Shown: positions 1-11,691, counted from the first letter of the stretch. The stretch is DNA of 64,000 bases from Diospyros lotus (GCF_014633365.1 NC_068338.1:19478616-19542615), one strand, 5' to 3'. Numbers and translations are program-made. Notes: generated by a model from the sequence alone, not told the origin.

Positions 1-67
1 TTAAGCTATTGGGTTGGCCCAATTTCCCTTTACTAATAGTATATTACTATATTTGATGTACCGATGT

Positions 68-592
68 TGATAATAGTATTTGAAACCGACCACTATGTGT
101 CGCTTAGACAATTAGGCCTCGGGAGTGGGAACTTCAGACTTGGTGATGTCTGACCTCGGGAATGTAGCATGCAAGACAATGGAGCACCGGGGCTAGGATC
201 CCCTGAGGTAGACTCCGACACTCAAGTCAGTAGAGTAAATGCAAGTAGTAGAAAATGTAAGAGTTTGAGACTTATTATAATTGGTGAAGACCCCTGTTTT
301 TTTATAGGCAAGTTCGTTATAGGGTACCCAAGATAAAACCCGAGATGGGCGGGCACGGTTCCCGAGGACCCCGATCAAGCTGGAACGGGTCTCGCGGTCC
401 AGTCTAGATTTTTCGAACTCCACTCCGGATTAATCTGCAAGCGTTGCCATGTGTCATTTTACTGGTCGTATAGGACTGTTCCCCGCTCCGTCTTGTAGGG
501 TTGCCACGTGTTAGCTTCTCGGGCGATCCATGTGGCAAGCGAGACTACTAACGCATAGGGGGTATTTTAGTAATTTAGGCCAGGCCACATCA
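68..592 (-). repeat. 3' LTR of the gypsy element
   Basis: This copy starts with TGATAATAG and ends with GCCACATCA. It aligns over its whole length (525 bp) with 9288-9809, with scattered substitutions and small indels. Shared landmarks are GACAATTAGGCCTCGGGAGT near the left end and GTAATTTAGGCCA near the right end. It is the 3' LTR because the coding region is on the minus strand. Divergence between the LTRs would date the insertion. Confidence 0.93.
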
Positions 593-607
593 CTTGCCCC
601 CTACTCC
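593..607 (-). other. polypurine tract
   Basis: Read on the minus strand this is GGAGTAGGGGGCAAG, an uninterrupted purine run except for one T and one C. It abuts the inner edge of the 3' LTR. This is the expected place and composition for the plus-strand primer of reverse transcription. Confidence 0.7.
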
Positions 608-1293
608 TTTAGCCGAGCTCAAAATCACGTTAGGTCGAGGAGTAGCCTAGTTTCTGAAGTTATTTGAGTGTAGACTTTCCCCTAGGTGCGTAAGAGTATT
701 TTTAAGTACGAAATTCACATTTAAGAGAGTCATTTATTACCTTGAGATTAAAATGAGTGTTTGGTAGGAGGGCTTGGGTCCTTCCTCTCCCCATTCCTCA
801 ATTACCACTTCACTTGACAACCAAGCTCCCAACTCTTGAGGTTAGTCTTTCCCTTCTCTCTCATTTTATTTCCTCATTTGCCTTTTCTTTTTGTATTATT
901 TTTTTTTTTAACTTTTGGTCTAGCCGAGCTCGACTCTGCCAGATCTCGATCGTGGCCGAGTGCCGGGCTTGACCATGGTCGAGGTCGGCCTTGGCGCCTG
1001 GCCGAGCGCCAAGCTCGACCTGGCCTCGATCGGGGTCGACCATGGCCGCTCCCCCTTGTCGCCCTTTCGTTGTTGCTACCTTTTTTTTTTAATTAATTTA
1101 ATAAAATAAGCCTCGACTTGACTAACATGTTTCTTATTGCTTTTTTGTCGCAAGTGTGGTTTGAGATTTCCCAAGCTAGGCTGCACCTGTTGAGCTCCTT
1201 TTGGCTCGTGCCTAGCTTAGGTTTTCCTTTCCTGACCTCTGTCTTTCTTCTCTCAGTTAATGATTCCTTTTTGTTGATCTTACTCATTTTTAG

Positions 1294-3156
1294 CATGTCT
1301 TTTTCTTCTTCTTCCTTTTCGGATTCAGAAACCTCAAATACTCGTCTTAGTAGTGAGGAATTGAACGTCGAATTATTTAGTCCCCCCTATGGCCCCCTTT
1401 GCAGGCAAAAAATGCTTAGGAGGCATAAAGGAGCTTCCCTTCTTCTTTCCTCAGAGTCCCATCTCAGTAGTGATCCTAACTTAGAGAACTTACCTGAGAA
1501 TCTTAACTTAGAGATCTTAACTTAGGATCCTAACTTAGAGAACTTACCTGAGGATCTTACTATTGACCACTCCACTATAATTGAGAAAGAGTTCATTCTC
1601 CTCGTCAAGAAATACCACCTCATCCTTGATAATTATTGGTATAGAGAACCCAGGGGTTTGAAAGCCCACCAGGCCCCCCATGGTTGTATCATTGTGTATG
1701 AGCAAGCTCTTGCTGCCGGTCTTAGGTTTCCCCTCGCGGCTCACGTAGTTAAGGTGTTCTTTGTTATGAGGTTATGTCTTTCTCAATTAATTTCTAATGG
1801 CTGGAGGTGTCTTACTACTTTCATTCTCTGTTGCTGAGCTCGAGATATTGAACCCACTGCTCAACTTTTCTTTAGGATGTTTAAGGTGGTCCCTGCTAGT
1901 AAGACCGAACTTTGGTTCGCTTTCTTTGCCGTCAACCAGCGTTAGTTCGTCGTTGATGATCCTACCTCCGTAAAACGATGGAAGAGTAAGTTTTCCTTTG
2001 CTGGCCTGAAGGACAGGAATGTTGGCTTCGGGGTGCTAGCTGAGTTGGTTTTCCAACCCTCAAAGATTTGTGGTCTCAAGGTCTCGCATGACGAGCTTCC
2101 TCACATTCGGATTTTGAGGGAGTTGAACCCCATCAGTGCTCGGGCATTGATATCTGACTGTAACCTATACTTGGGGGGTCTATCAGCTCATGCTTGCTCC
2201 AAGCCTGATGTTACTCTGGGTAGTCTCTTTTTCCACTATTTTTGCACCTTCAATTTGTTGTTTTCTTTGCTATTGACATTTTGCCTTTATTTTTGTAGCT
2301 AAAATGGTGAGCACGACCTTTATTTGGGGAAAGAATAAGCAGCAGCCTGTGGAGGGTAAGGATGCTGCCGCTTCCAAGAAGGGGAAAGCTGGCCTGGATC
2401 CCTCCCCTACTGGGGAGGGGGAGTCTAGCCGTCTTAGGAGGAAGAAAACTTCTCAAGCCCCGAGACAATTACCTCAAGCACCCGAGTCTCCTCCATACCA
2501 CCCTGACCATGTTCCTAACTGGGGAGTAAAGGAAAGCGATCTTAGCCGGAACACCCAGGTGGCAAGGCAAATGATTCATCACTTCGCAACTCCTGCAGAT
2601 CGTCAAGTATTGGCTGAACATTCCTCAGAGACAGTGGAGGCCGCCTTGTGCAAGCATCTGGCCCAGGTAACCCCCTTTTTACCTTACTGGCATCTTTTAG
2701 GCTCAACTATGGTGCCTTTACTCAGCTTGTTTGTTACAGGTGGTCACATTTGTCTCGGACTTCTCTGAACGCTTTGCCCAGGCCTCTAAGAAGACCCTTG
2801 AGTTAGACACCCAATTGCACGAGAGGGACGAGCTAGTAGACAGTCAGAGGAAAGACTTGGGAGAGTTAACCTCCAAGCGACAGTCTTTGGGCCCACGCAT
2901 TCAGGAGCTCGAGGAAGAGCTATCCCGGGTGAACTCACTCAATCGTAGATATGAACGCGAGTATGTTGAGCCCACCAAACTTCCTGAAGTGGAGGTGTTC
3001 ATCCAGCAAAACTTGCAGGAGGCTTGGAGGAAGGGATTTCAAACCCATGCGACCGAGGTGTTACGAGCTCATCCGGACTTGGATTTGTCCAATGTTCGAT
3101 CTATTAAAGAAATTGTGGCCGAGTTAGAGGAGGACTCGGAGGTGGCTGATGACTAA
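1294..3156 (+). pseudogene. antisense ORF of the gypsy element (Transposase_28-like), with introns
   Basis: A plus-strand reading frame opposite to gag-pol begins at ATG 1294 and ends at a stop at 3154-3156. The first part is serine-rich. A middle part around 1690-1840 carries the GLRFPL...LISNGWR pattern seen in plant 'putative gypsy type transposon' proteins (Pfam Transposase_28). The C-terminal part (2740-3156) is charged and heptad-like, suggesting a coiled coil, and ends acidic. Two introns are legible: 2220-2298 and 2667-2739, both GT-AG. Removing them keeps one frame from about 2033 to 3156. In-frame stops near 1523, 1838 and 1945 break the upstream part. Such ORFs are known in Tat elements; their function is not established. 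Confidence 0.72.
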
Positions 3157-3363
3157 AACGCTTCTCCTGATGCTTGAGTTTTTTCACATTTTCTAGCTAG
3201 GACTTTTTGTACCTCCTCCAACTTCATGTATTGAATTATTTCGCTTTTATATAATGCTATTCTACTTTGATTCTTCACTTTTTGATTGCGAATATATGGG
3301 CTAAGACTAGTTGAAACTTGATCCTTTGCATAGTTGAAGGGATTAATTTGACCCTTGGTTCTC

Positions 3364-3750
3364 CTTTAGTCGACAAATTGAAAGGGACGGTCTAGGGCTC
3401 TTTACTCTTGGATTTTAGCAACTCCCTTTTGGAGGAGGGTGTTGGGTTCTAAGTTATTTCTGGCCATTAGTCCGCCTTTGGGGACGGCCTAGAGCTTTTG
3501 ACCCCTGAATTTTAGCCACTCCTTCACAGAGGAGGGTGTTGGGCTAGAGTTTTTCCTGGCCATTAGTCCACCTTTGATTTGGGGACGGCCTAGGGTTCTT
3601 AACCTTCGGATTTTTAGCCACTCCCCTGCAGAGAAGGGTGTTGGGCTAGAGTTTTTCCTTTGCCATTAGTCCACCTTCGACTCGGGGACGACCTAGGGCT
3701 CTTGACCTTTGGATTTTCTTTTGGATGAAGAGAATCCGAATTCTTGCCAT
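3364..3750. repeat. short tandem repeat tract in gypsy 3' region
   Basis: About four diverged units of 84-103 bp lie head to tail. The phrase CCATTAGTCC(A/G)CCTT recurs at 3464, 3560 and 3663, with shortened forms near 3364 and 3747. Each unit also carries GGGACGGCCTAG and GAGGGTGTTGGG. The tract lies between the 3' end of the antisense ORF and the C-terminal end of integrase, where the two converge. Confidence 0.85.
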
Positions 3751-3792
3751 TAGTCGTAAAAGAGTACAAAAAGACTCGGGGCATTCCCCTTT

Positions 3793-4857
3793 TTATTGAT
3801 AAAATTTCCTCAAGTTTTGCACATTCCAAGTATGTTTCAAATGCTTGCCTTCCATATCTTCTAGTCGATATGCCCTCGGACTTAGGGATTCCACCACCCG
3901 ATACGACCCTTCCCAATTCGGGGTTAACTTATTCATGTCCTGAAGACGACTCACATCAAACTGTTGCAACACAAGATCTCCTGGCACGAAACTTCTGATG
4001 CGCACTTGTCGGTTGTAGTACCTAGCAATACACTGGTTATACGCAGCTTGTCGAATTCGTGCCAGATCTCAAAGTTCATCCACCAAGTCCAAATTACACC
4101 TTAACCCTTGCTCGTTCACCTCGGGATCGAAATGCCCCACTCGGTAGTTAGCCACCCCTATCTCAACAGGAATGAGAGCCTTCGAGCCATGACATAGTGT
4201 AAAAGGGGACTCTTCTGTAGTTGTTCGTGGTGTGGTTCGATAGGACCATAGTATGCTGGGGAGTTCGTCTACCCATCGACCATCGCTTTCTCCACTCGAG
4301 CTCGGAGTCCTTGAAGAATGGTTCTGTTTGTCAGCTCTACTTGCCCATTAGCTTGAGGATGGGCCACCAAGGTAAAATGTTGCTTAATCCCTAACTCACG
4401 GCACCATTCTTGTACGGACCGATCCTCGAATTGGGTGCCATTATTTGTTACTAGCACCTGGGGAATACCAAACTGGCATACGATGGATTTCCAAAAGAAT
4501 TGCTTTACCCTCTGGCCAGTGATAGTCGCTATTGGCTTAGCCTCTACCCACTTAGTAAAGTAATCAATGGCCGCTATCAAGTATTTGTTTTGTCTGGATC
4601 GCTAGCGGGAAAGGTCCGATGATTTCAACTCCTCACCGGGCGAATGGACAAGGCGACGCTAGGTGGGTAAGTTCGGCTGTCGGGGTGTGAACCAAGTTTG
4701 AAGTCCTTTGGCATCTTTCACAAGTTCGAACTAGCTGCACATCATCGTAGTATCCTTGTCGGAGTGCTTTTTGAGAAAGAGACCGAGCTCTAATATGACT
4801 GCCGCAAATCCCCTTGTGGATCTCCCTTAGGATGTAATCGGCTTCGGCGGGTCCCAC
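3793..4857 (-). pseudogene. gypsy integrase, decayed
   Basis: Integrase fragments run 4857 to 3793 on the minus strand. 4633-4857 holds the N-terminal zinc-binding region, with HKGICGSH and CERCQ of the HHCC motif. 4269-4580 holds the catalytic core (AIDYFTKWVEA, then NNGTQF, then HPQANGQVE). 3793-4005 holds the C-terminal region ending in TWNVQNLRKFYQ, typical of Tat integrases. The core shows NNGTQF where DNGTQF is usual, so the second catalytic aspartate is replaced by asparagine. Stops and frameshifts separate the three parts. It could not act as an integrase as it stands. Confidence 0.9.
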
Positions 4858-4877
4858 ACACCTTAGCAGCGGCTGGG

Positions 4878-6142
4878 TGAAGGACTTCTTGTAGAGGTCC
4901 GGGCCAACCAGTAGGAATTTGGCAGCTTGGCTCCTTTCGGCTCTCTTGCTCCTTCTTTGGTAGCCACCCCTTAGTTAGATGTGCTATGATGAGATCCATC
5001 CAATTTTCTCCCCTATCCAAGCAAAGCTGTTTTGCTTCTGTCTCAATGCTTCTTTGGGGTAATGACTCCATGTAGACAGCCCGGGAATACCTGGGGAAGG
5101 AAGAAGCAACTATCCTTGAGAGAGCATCTGCCACGATGTTGTTGATTTTCACTACCTGGAAACGCGCCATGAGATTCTTAGCCATCGCCAAATACTGGGC
5201 CATAGTTTCCTTTTGGGCCTCGAACTCTCCTATTACTTGCTGTACAATTAAATTAGAGTCAGAATATACCTCCAGATCCCTGACTCCCATCTTCTCTGCT
5301 AGTCTGAGTCCGGCAAGAAATGCCTCGCACTCGGCCTTATTATTAGAGGCATTGAACTCGAAGTGGAGGGTATACGACCAAGCTTGTCCATCGCGGCTCT
5401 GGAGCAGTAACCTAGCACCGCTGCCCCTGACGTTCAAGCTCCCATCCACAGAGAGAGTCCAAGTCTGGGAAACCCTTTCGACTTCTTCACTTGGTAGAGT
5501 GCCTTCCATTATGAAGTCCACCAGAGCCTGTGCCTTGATGGCTGGTCGAGGGCGATAGTCGATGTCGAAAGCGCTTAGCTCCACTGCCCATTTGAGCATC
5601 CTTCCAAACAAGTATGGATTTCCTAGCACATGCTTTAAAGGCTGGCTAGTTAAGATGATAATGTGGTGTGCCTCAAAGTAGAGTCTCAGCTTTCGAGCGG
5701 AGATAATTAGGGCATAAGCCAACTTTTATGTCGGAGTATAGCGAATCTCGGCCCTGACCAGCCTTTTACTAACATAATAGACCGGTTGCTGAACTTTGTC
5801 ATCCTCCTGCACTAGAACTGAGCTGACAACTTCATTTGAAGCAGCCAGATAAATACATAATGACTTCTCCGGCTGCGGCTTGGCTAGGAGCAGGGGGGAG
5901 ACTAGATACCGTTTTAGCTGTTCAAAGGCCTCTTGGCATTCTTGTGTCCATGTGAAATTCTGGACTCGAGTCAAGGCTTTAAAAAATGGCTGTCTCTTCT
6001 CCGCTGACCTTGACAAGAATCTTCCCAATCTTGCCATCCTTCTAGTTAATCTCTGCACCTCCTTGATATTCTGAGGAGGAGGCATCTCGAGGATGACCTT
6101 TTTCTTTGAGGGGTTGGCCGCAATCCCCCAGTAACGCACCAT
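4878..6142 (-). pseudogene. gypsy RNase H plus second (archaeal-type) RNase H, decayed
   Basis: 6142-5726 covers the RT-connection and first RNase H region (FTWTQECQEAFEQLK, then SVLVQEDD, then PVYYVSKRL). After one stop the frame continues from 5722. Around 5450-5100 a second RNase H module appears: VDGS, NNKAECEA, SDSNLIVQQV and VADALSR supply the expected D, E, D, D carboxylates. Two RNase H domains in tandem are a Tat-lineage hallmark. The frame shifts again near 5090. Confidence 0.88.
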
Positions 6143-6177
6143 GAACCCAAGAATTTACAAGCCGTAACCCCAAAGGC

Positions 6178-7096
6178 TCACTTGCCCGGGTTGAGCTTCA
6201 TTTGATATTGGTGCAAGGTCCGGAGGCACTCCTGCAAGTCATCCGGATGTTGCTTAGCCAAGAGACTCTTGACCAACATATCATTCACGTAAGCTTTCAT
6301 GTTTCGACCGAGCTGAGCTTTGAATAGTTTGTTGACCAACCTTTGATATGTAGCCCCGGGGTTCTTAAGCCCTGAAGGGCATAACCCAGTAACAATAGGG
6401 GGCCTTGTCTGTGATGAATGCAGTCTTTTCCTGATCTTCAGGGTGCAATGGAATTTGGTGGTACCCCTGGAATGCATTTAGGAAACTCATCAGCTGACAC
6501 CTCACTGTTTCGTTAATCAACGCATCAATTCTGGGTAGAGGATAACTGTATTTCGTGCAAGCTTTATTGAGGTCTTTAAAATCAATATAGAACCTCCATT
6601 TCTCCTACCCCTTGGAGACGAGAACCACGTTAGTTAGCCACTCTAGGTAGTCAACTTCCTAGATGTGATTATCTTCGATAAGTTTTCCCACCTCAGCCTC
6701 TATATCTTTAGCTCGCTCTGGGGCAAACTTCCTCTCCCTCTGTCTTATTGGCACGCAATTTGGGTAAAGCCAGTGATGGGTTATGACCGTTGGGTCTATA
6801 CCTGGCATATCCAGTGTAGACCAGGTAAACACATCACGATATCGTCGTAGAAGTGAAAGGACTTCAGATCGCAATGGCTCCTGTAACTTGGAACTGATTC
6901 GCACTGTTCGATTAGGCTCTTCCCCCAGCGGGACTTCCTCAAGCTCGTCCACTAGCTCTGAGGTTTTTGGCTCTTCTAGACCCTCCAAGACAAAATTGGT
7001 GACCACGCTAGGAGGGGCACTAGAACTCTGTCCCACCCTCCTTATTGGCCTTTGCCCTGCTTCCATACTCTGGGCCCTAGCTTGCTCCGGCTCCAT
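6178..7096 (-). pseudogene. gypsy reverse transcriptase, decayed
   Basis: The N-terminal portion (7096-6659) includes RYRDVFTWS and the PIRQRERKFAPERA stretch typical of this family. It stops at about 6658 and continues in other frames with WRFYIDFKDLNKAC and FQGYHQIPLHPEDQEKTAF near 6600-6430. The catalytic box reads YVNDMLVKS (about 6290-6260) instead of YVDDMLVKS, so one of the paired active-site aspartates is lost. Several stops confirm a pseudogene. Confidence 0.9.
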
Positions 7097-7173
7097 TTGG
7101 CCCCGACCGGCTTGAGGAAAAGCATCCTGGTTCAGTCTTGAATTTGACTCTAACCCTTTGGTAATAATAGCAT

Positions 7174-7662
7174 TCAGGGAGGCCTAATCTCGCCTGGAGT
7201 AGGGAATTTCAACACCATGTGATACGTGCTTGGTACCGCCCTTAGAGCACTAAGCTTGGACCTTCCAAAGATCATATTGTATGCTGAGGGGACATCAGCA
7301 ACCAAGAAGTCCAACGCCACTTGGGATCTGCGAGAGCCGCTACCAACAGTCAGGGGCAGCTGGATCAGCCCCTTCGAATGTACCACCATTCCATCAAAAC
7401 CTACTAGTGGGACTTGAATTGGCCTCAGCTAATCAAGTGTAAATCCCATTCCCAAGAACGCCCTTTTGTAGAGAATCTCCGAAGAGCTGCCAGGGTCCAC
7501 CAAGATTTGCCTCATTTCCCACTCTCCTACCTGAGCAGTGATTACTAGAGGATCTGAGTAGTTGATGTGAATCGGAAGATCTTTCTCGGAGAAAGTGATG
7601 ATCGCCTCCTCCTTTACTGCATTATTGGGAGTGGTGGAGCCTTCCCTATTCTGAACCCCCAA
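7174..7662 (-). pseudogene. gypsy aspartic protease, decayed
   Basis: 7662-7429 carries QILVDPGSSSEIL, the DxGSS aspartic protease active site, preceded by the HINYSDPLVITAQVG stretch common in plant gypsy polyproteins. After a stop near 7428 the product continues in another frame (7389-7174) with YNMIFGRSKLSALRAVPSTY, the region that joins protease to RT in this family. Confidence 0.85.
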
Positions 7663-7927
7663 CCAATTATCTTGAGTCCTGGGACCTATTCTGGGCCCAC
7701 TCCTCCACAGGCTGTTTTCCTTCTCTCTGAGGCGGTGTCCGAGTTCACTTTCGGAAGTGATGACGAGGAGGAGACCTCCTCCTATTCTCCGGCTTGGACT
7801 CTACCTTGCCCGAGCTTGTGCCTCCTCTCCAAATGAAATCATGGAGGTAGCCTCAGTTGATGAGCTATTGAATCTCTTATTTCAATTGGATGCAGTCTTC
7901 TGTATCATGACTGTGGTCCCGATGGAA

Positions 7928-9138
7928 TCAGCAATACTTCTTTTTGCTTCGAGTGTTGGGCGGAGACTTCAGTGGGGGAGGACGCTGCAGATAATCCTTA
8001 TCCTCTAGTGCCAAGAGAATCTCTGCTCGACTTGTATTGAGGGGAGTATAACTCACCGGGCCTCCACGAATACCCCCAAAACCGAAGATCGCTCCACGAA
8101 TACCCCCAAAACCGAAGCGATCTTTTGTTCGGGATGAGCGATATTCGGCCTTCTGTTCTTCCACTAGCTTTTTCTTCTCCTTCTCTCTTTCCTTCTTGTC
8201 GGGCAAGGACTTTTATATTGAGGGTTGTCGGGCAAGGACTTCTGTGAAGGTACGAGGTGGAGTCTTGGCCAAGACTGAGCGAATGGCCCAGCCCTCAAGC
8301 CATTCTGGAGGGCCACCATTGCAATCTGTTGATCAAACTCGTCGATGCTCAAAGCCTCCTCATTGAACCTGGCCATAAAATCCTTTAGGGACTCCCCTTG
8401 GTTTTGCTCGACGTTAACTAGAGCCATGGAAGACTTCTGGTGACGTTTCAAGGGAGCATAGTGGGCTAGGAAACATGTTTTCAGCTCTCCCTAGCTGTTG
8501 ATGCAATGATGGGGAAGGCAAGAGTACCTCGTCTGGGCATGACCTCCCAAAGTAGCCAAAAAGGCCCGACACCACATCGCGTCCGACCCCGACTGCACCA
8601 GCATATGAGAGGAAAAGAGCTCTACATGATCATAGGGGTCGGTGTTTCCATCGTAGAGCTTTGTGGACGGGATACGAAACCTCTCTGGAGGAACCTCTGC
8701 CATGATGTTCTTACTCAGGGGTTGGTTAGAGCCGAAGTGGGGTAGCTCCTCCTTTCCCCTCTTGAGTTCCTGAACCTGCCACTCTAGAAAACGCAACCGC
8801 TGCTTCTGCGAGGTCCCTTCTTCCCGCGAGGGGGAGGAAGTGGATTCTGTCACCTTCAAAAGATGGATTTCTTGGCCTGACGGATAGGATGGACGAAGCT
8901 CCGGGGTAGGAGGAGGGGACTGGTGTTCTTCCTGATGAAAAGGCACCTGTCGACGACGCTGTTCATTTTGCTGCAGATAACCGGTTAACAACTCAATTAG
9001 CTGTTGAATTTGATTTTCTAGCTTGACGAGACGATCTTCTGGCATTGGATTGGCTGGAGGCGATAGATCCTCTCCTTGCGCCGGGGCCTCCAGATTGGCC
9101 CTAGCTTGGCTGCGAGTCACGTCCCTTCGGGGGGCCAT
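7928..9138 (-). pseudogene. gypsy Gag, decayed
   Basis: The likely start is the ATG at 9138-9136 (MAPRRDVTRSQ). The polar N-terminus is followed by a Gag core with PERFRIPSTKLYDGNTDPYDH near 8700-8620 and HMLVQSGSDAMWCRAF. The frame breaks at about 8490. The second half of the Gag core continues at 8451-8164 (NQGESLKDFMARFNEEAL), then basic and repetitive C-terminal sequence to 7928. A short stretch near 8040-8120 is duplicated (the peptide FGFGGIRG occurs twice). Confidence 0.88.
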
Positions 9139-9265
9139 CCAGTTAGTTATGGCAAGGAGTAAAATCGTTAACACTAGGTTGGAGGTGAGAAGATCGGGGT
9201 CTGAAGTGAGGAGTAGAAGTCCGAAGCATGAGGCATGGAAATAAGAGGTTGGCGAGTATGGACGT

Positions 9266-9287
9266 CGGCCCCACGGTGGGTGCCAAA
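9266..9287 (-). other. primer binding site candidate
   Basis: Directly inside the 5' LTR the minus strand reads TTTGGCACCCACCGTGGGG. The TGGCxCC start resembles the tRNA-complementary sites of plant gypsy elements that do not use initiator Met-tRNA. I cannot assign the tRNA without a search. Confidence 0.55.
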
Positions 9288-9809
9288 TGATGATGGTATT
9301 TGAGATCGATCACCACGTGTCGCCTTGACAATTAGGCCTCGGGAGTGGGAACTTCGGACTTGGCGATGTTTGACCTCGGGAATGTAGCCTGCAAGACAAT
9401 GGAGCACTAGGGGCTAGAATCTCCCGGGGTAGACTCCGACGCTCAAGTTAGTAGAATAAATGCAAGTAGAAAATGTAAGAGCTTGAGACTTGTTATACCT
9501 GGTGAAGACCCTAGTTTTTTATAGGCAGGTCCGTTATAGGGTACCCGAGATAAAACTCGAGATGGGCGAGCACGGCTCCTGAGGACCCCAGTCAAGTTGG
9601 AATGGGTCTTGTGGTCCAATCCGGATTTTTCGGACTCCAATTTGGATTGCTTTGCAAGCGTTGCCATGTGTCATTTTACTAGTCGTATAGGACTGTTCCC
9701 CGCTCTGTCTTGTTGGCTTGCCACGTGTCAACCTCTCGGGCGATCCATGTGGCAAGCGAGACTACTAATGCGCAGGGGGTAGTTTAGTAATTTAGGCCAT
9801 GCCACATCA
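9288..9809 (-). repeat. 5' LTR of the gypsy element
   Basis: 522 bp, starting TGATGATGG and ending GCCACATCA; it matches 68-592. On the minus strand it precedes the primer binding site and gag, so it would carry the element's promoter. A TATA-like CCTATAAAAAACTAG (minus strand) lies near 9510-9525. Confidence 0.93.
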
Positions 9810-10080
9810 GGTATACTGTTTTCTGTACATGATTTTGGCGATATTATGGTATATTTATATCTTTATTTTGTTATTTAGATTCTGGTATTTAGTTCCATTT
9901 TTTATTTTTGTATGGTGGATGGGTTTCCCACCCTACCTCTCTTATATTATTGAGATGATACAAAAATTTAATTTCTATTATACACCTCTCAGTTGTGGAT
10001 GTTTTACTGTATATTATCTGTACTTGGGATTAGTGCCAGTCATGAACCCACCAAAATTTGGGTCATGACAATAAACTTGC
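9810..10080. other. unassigned AT-rich flank, probable transposon debris
   Basis: No coding signal is supported. The stretch ends with TTTGGGTCATGACA, which looks like the end of a retroelement LTR, but I found no partner copy in the window. Confidence 0.3.
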
Positions 10081-10099
10081 TCTTTTATGTGTTCTTCCA

Positions 10100-10330
10100 G
10101 GTATTCCTCATCATTTGCTTCGTTTGGTTCTTAAAAAATTAAGGGCTTAGTTGGATAATTGGCAGACACATGTCCGAAACCTTTGCTACCTTTGCATTTA
10201 AAACACTGAACTAGCTAGTGTTTTGATTTCCAGTCAATTTGGGCCTTCCCTTAGTTTCTCTCATGAATGGAGTGCCCTGAGAGGTTGGCCTAAGACAAAC
10301 TTAATCCTTTGGGGAGGGACTTGATCAAGA
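10100..10330 (-). pseudogene. retrotransposon Gag zinc-knuckle fragment
   Basis: On the minus strand a short reading frame around 10205-10130 gives QCFKCKGSKGFGHVS followed by ANYPTKP. This is a CCHC zinc knuckle of the copia or gypsy Gag type with the last cysteine changed to tyrosine and a stop just upstream. No other part of its parent element is recognisable next to it. Confidence 0.6.
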
Positions 10331-10458
10331 GGAGGATGAATGTGTATACACCTAACATGCTGGGATCTAGACACAAAAGTTCATGTTCTGGGCAAAAGAA
10401 CGGGCGTGGACAAGGGTGTCTTTGCCTCTTAGAACTAGCTCTTTCCTAGCTTTATCAT

Positions 10459-10460
<2 letters not shown>

Positions 10461-10489
<29 letters not shown>
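10461..10489 (+). repeat. (AAG)n microsatellite
   Basis: About nine uninterrupted AAG units, followed by a purine-rich stretch (AGAAGAAGAGAAGAG) to about 10540. Confidence 0.95.
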
Positions 10490-10718
10490 CTTGAGAAGAA
10501 CAGGAGAGAAGAAGAGAAGAGAAAGATTAGACGAGAGAGAAATTCAATATCAATTGGGAATCTAAATCCTAATATGATTGGATCCTATAATAGCTATATT
10601 ATCGAACAAAAGTGAAAACAAGTGAAAATAACAAGATAACAAAATAAATCCTAATCTAAATCTAATTTCTAAAACCAAAAGAAAAATCAAAACAGGAAAC
10701 ATATCCCTATCTGGAGTC

Positions 10719-11440
10719 TTGGGACTGTTTACAGATGAAAATTAGGAAGCTCTCCAAAAATGTGGCGTTAAATTCATGATGATAGAACTATTGATTTTAT
10801 CCTGACAATTCCAAAGGTCACATTTATTCCCATTATATTTTGGTGATGTTATCTATTCTGTCTGAACTACTCTGATAAGTGCTACTTAGAAAACATGGAA
10901 ATTTAGATACAAGTTTCCCTTCAGAACATAAAATATTCTGTTTTCATGTCATTGACATTTTTGAAATTCTTTTCTTTGATTGTTTCCAATTAAATTAGGT
11001 TAACATTCCAAAAACCAAGAAACAGCAAGGCCAAGGAGAAGCACACCTTGCACAAGGTTAATATAACATCCGAATCAAATGTGATACTGAAACTACACTT
11101 TTTGTACTTCTGTAGTTTTGGTTACAGATGTGATAACATCTCTATGGATAGATTCCCAAAATTTATGCGAAAAAAAAAAAAAAACAGATATGCAGAAGTA
11201 CTGTGTGACAAGCCAAAAAATATTGTTATATAATTTTTCCATATTTTTTTTCTTGCTTAGTTTATAGATGACAAATTTTGAGCCATATTTTTATTTTTGG
11301 TTATATGTCTTACAAATGAAAATTGAATTCATGAATTTAGTCATCTAAACCCAGAATTTTGATTGGATAGAAGCTTATTTTGCCATTGATAGTTGTGGGG
11401 AATTAAGAAAGCTTTGATGGAAACAAGACATGTATGGAAT
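10719..11440 (+). pseudogene. scrambled partial copy of the eL42 gene
   Basis: 10719-10998 matches the last part of intron 1 of the functional eL42 gene (16458-16728), starting with TTGGGACTGTTTACAGATGA in both. It ends in an AG acceptor, then 10999-11062 matches the start of exon 2 (GTTAACATTCCAAAAACCAA) with small deletions that break the frame. About 11075-11440 then matches 15190-15520, which in the functional gene lies upstream, inside intron 1. The order is therefore rearranged. Intron retention means this is a genomic DNA copy, not a retrocopy. Divergence is clearly greater than recent. It has no coding capacity. Confidence 0.8.
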
Positions 11441-11691
11441 ATCTGAATTGACATTGTGTATAAGAACTAGATATTTGGTCAACAAATTGGTTAGGTTTCT
11501 CCCTATCTAGCTGGGCACTCATGATACAATAAAGATTTCACAGAGTGAATTTGATGTTCTGAATTTCTAGTTGCGTTTCTAGCATTTTCTTATTTAGAAT
11601 TGATAATGTGGATATACTTAAAAACTGCATTTCTGTCATCTATATATTTTAAGGCTTGCCCCTATACATGCATTTTTTGGTAACATTTAGG

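Larger units (their letters stand above)
68..9809 (-). mobile_element. Ty3/gypsy LTR retrotransposon, Tat-like, nearly full length, decayed
   Basis: Two direct LTRs (68-592 and 9288-9809) enclose gag, protease, reverse transcriptase, RNase H, a second RNase H and integrase, all read on the minus strand. The 5' LTR is therefore the right-hand one. A second RNase H, an extra region between integrase and the 3' LTR, and an antisense ORF in that region are known traits of the Tat lineage (Ogre/Retand type); the assignment is inference from that architecture. Flanking pentamers (GATGT at 63-67, GGTAT at 9810-9814) match at only three of five positions, so the target-site duplication is decayed or absent. 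Many stops and frameshifts in gag-pol and diverged LTRs indicate an old, non-autonomous copy. Confidence 0.93.

Noticed and set aside
757..1096. Overlapping small frames with arginine- and proline-rich translations
   Set aside because: They lie in the GC-rich stretch between the polypurine tract and the antisense ORF of the gypsy element; no family features.
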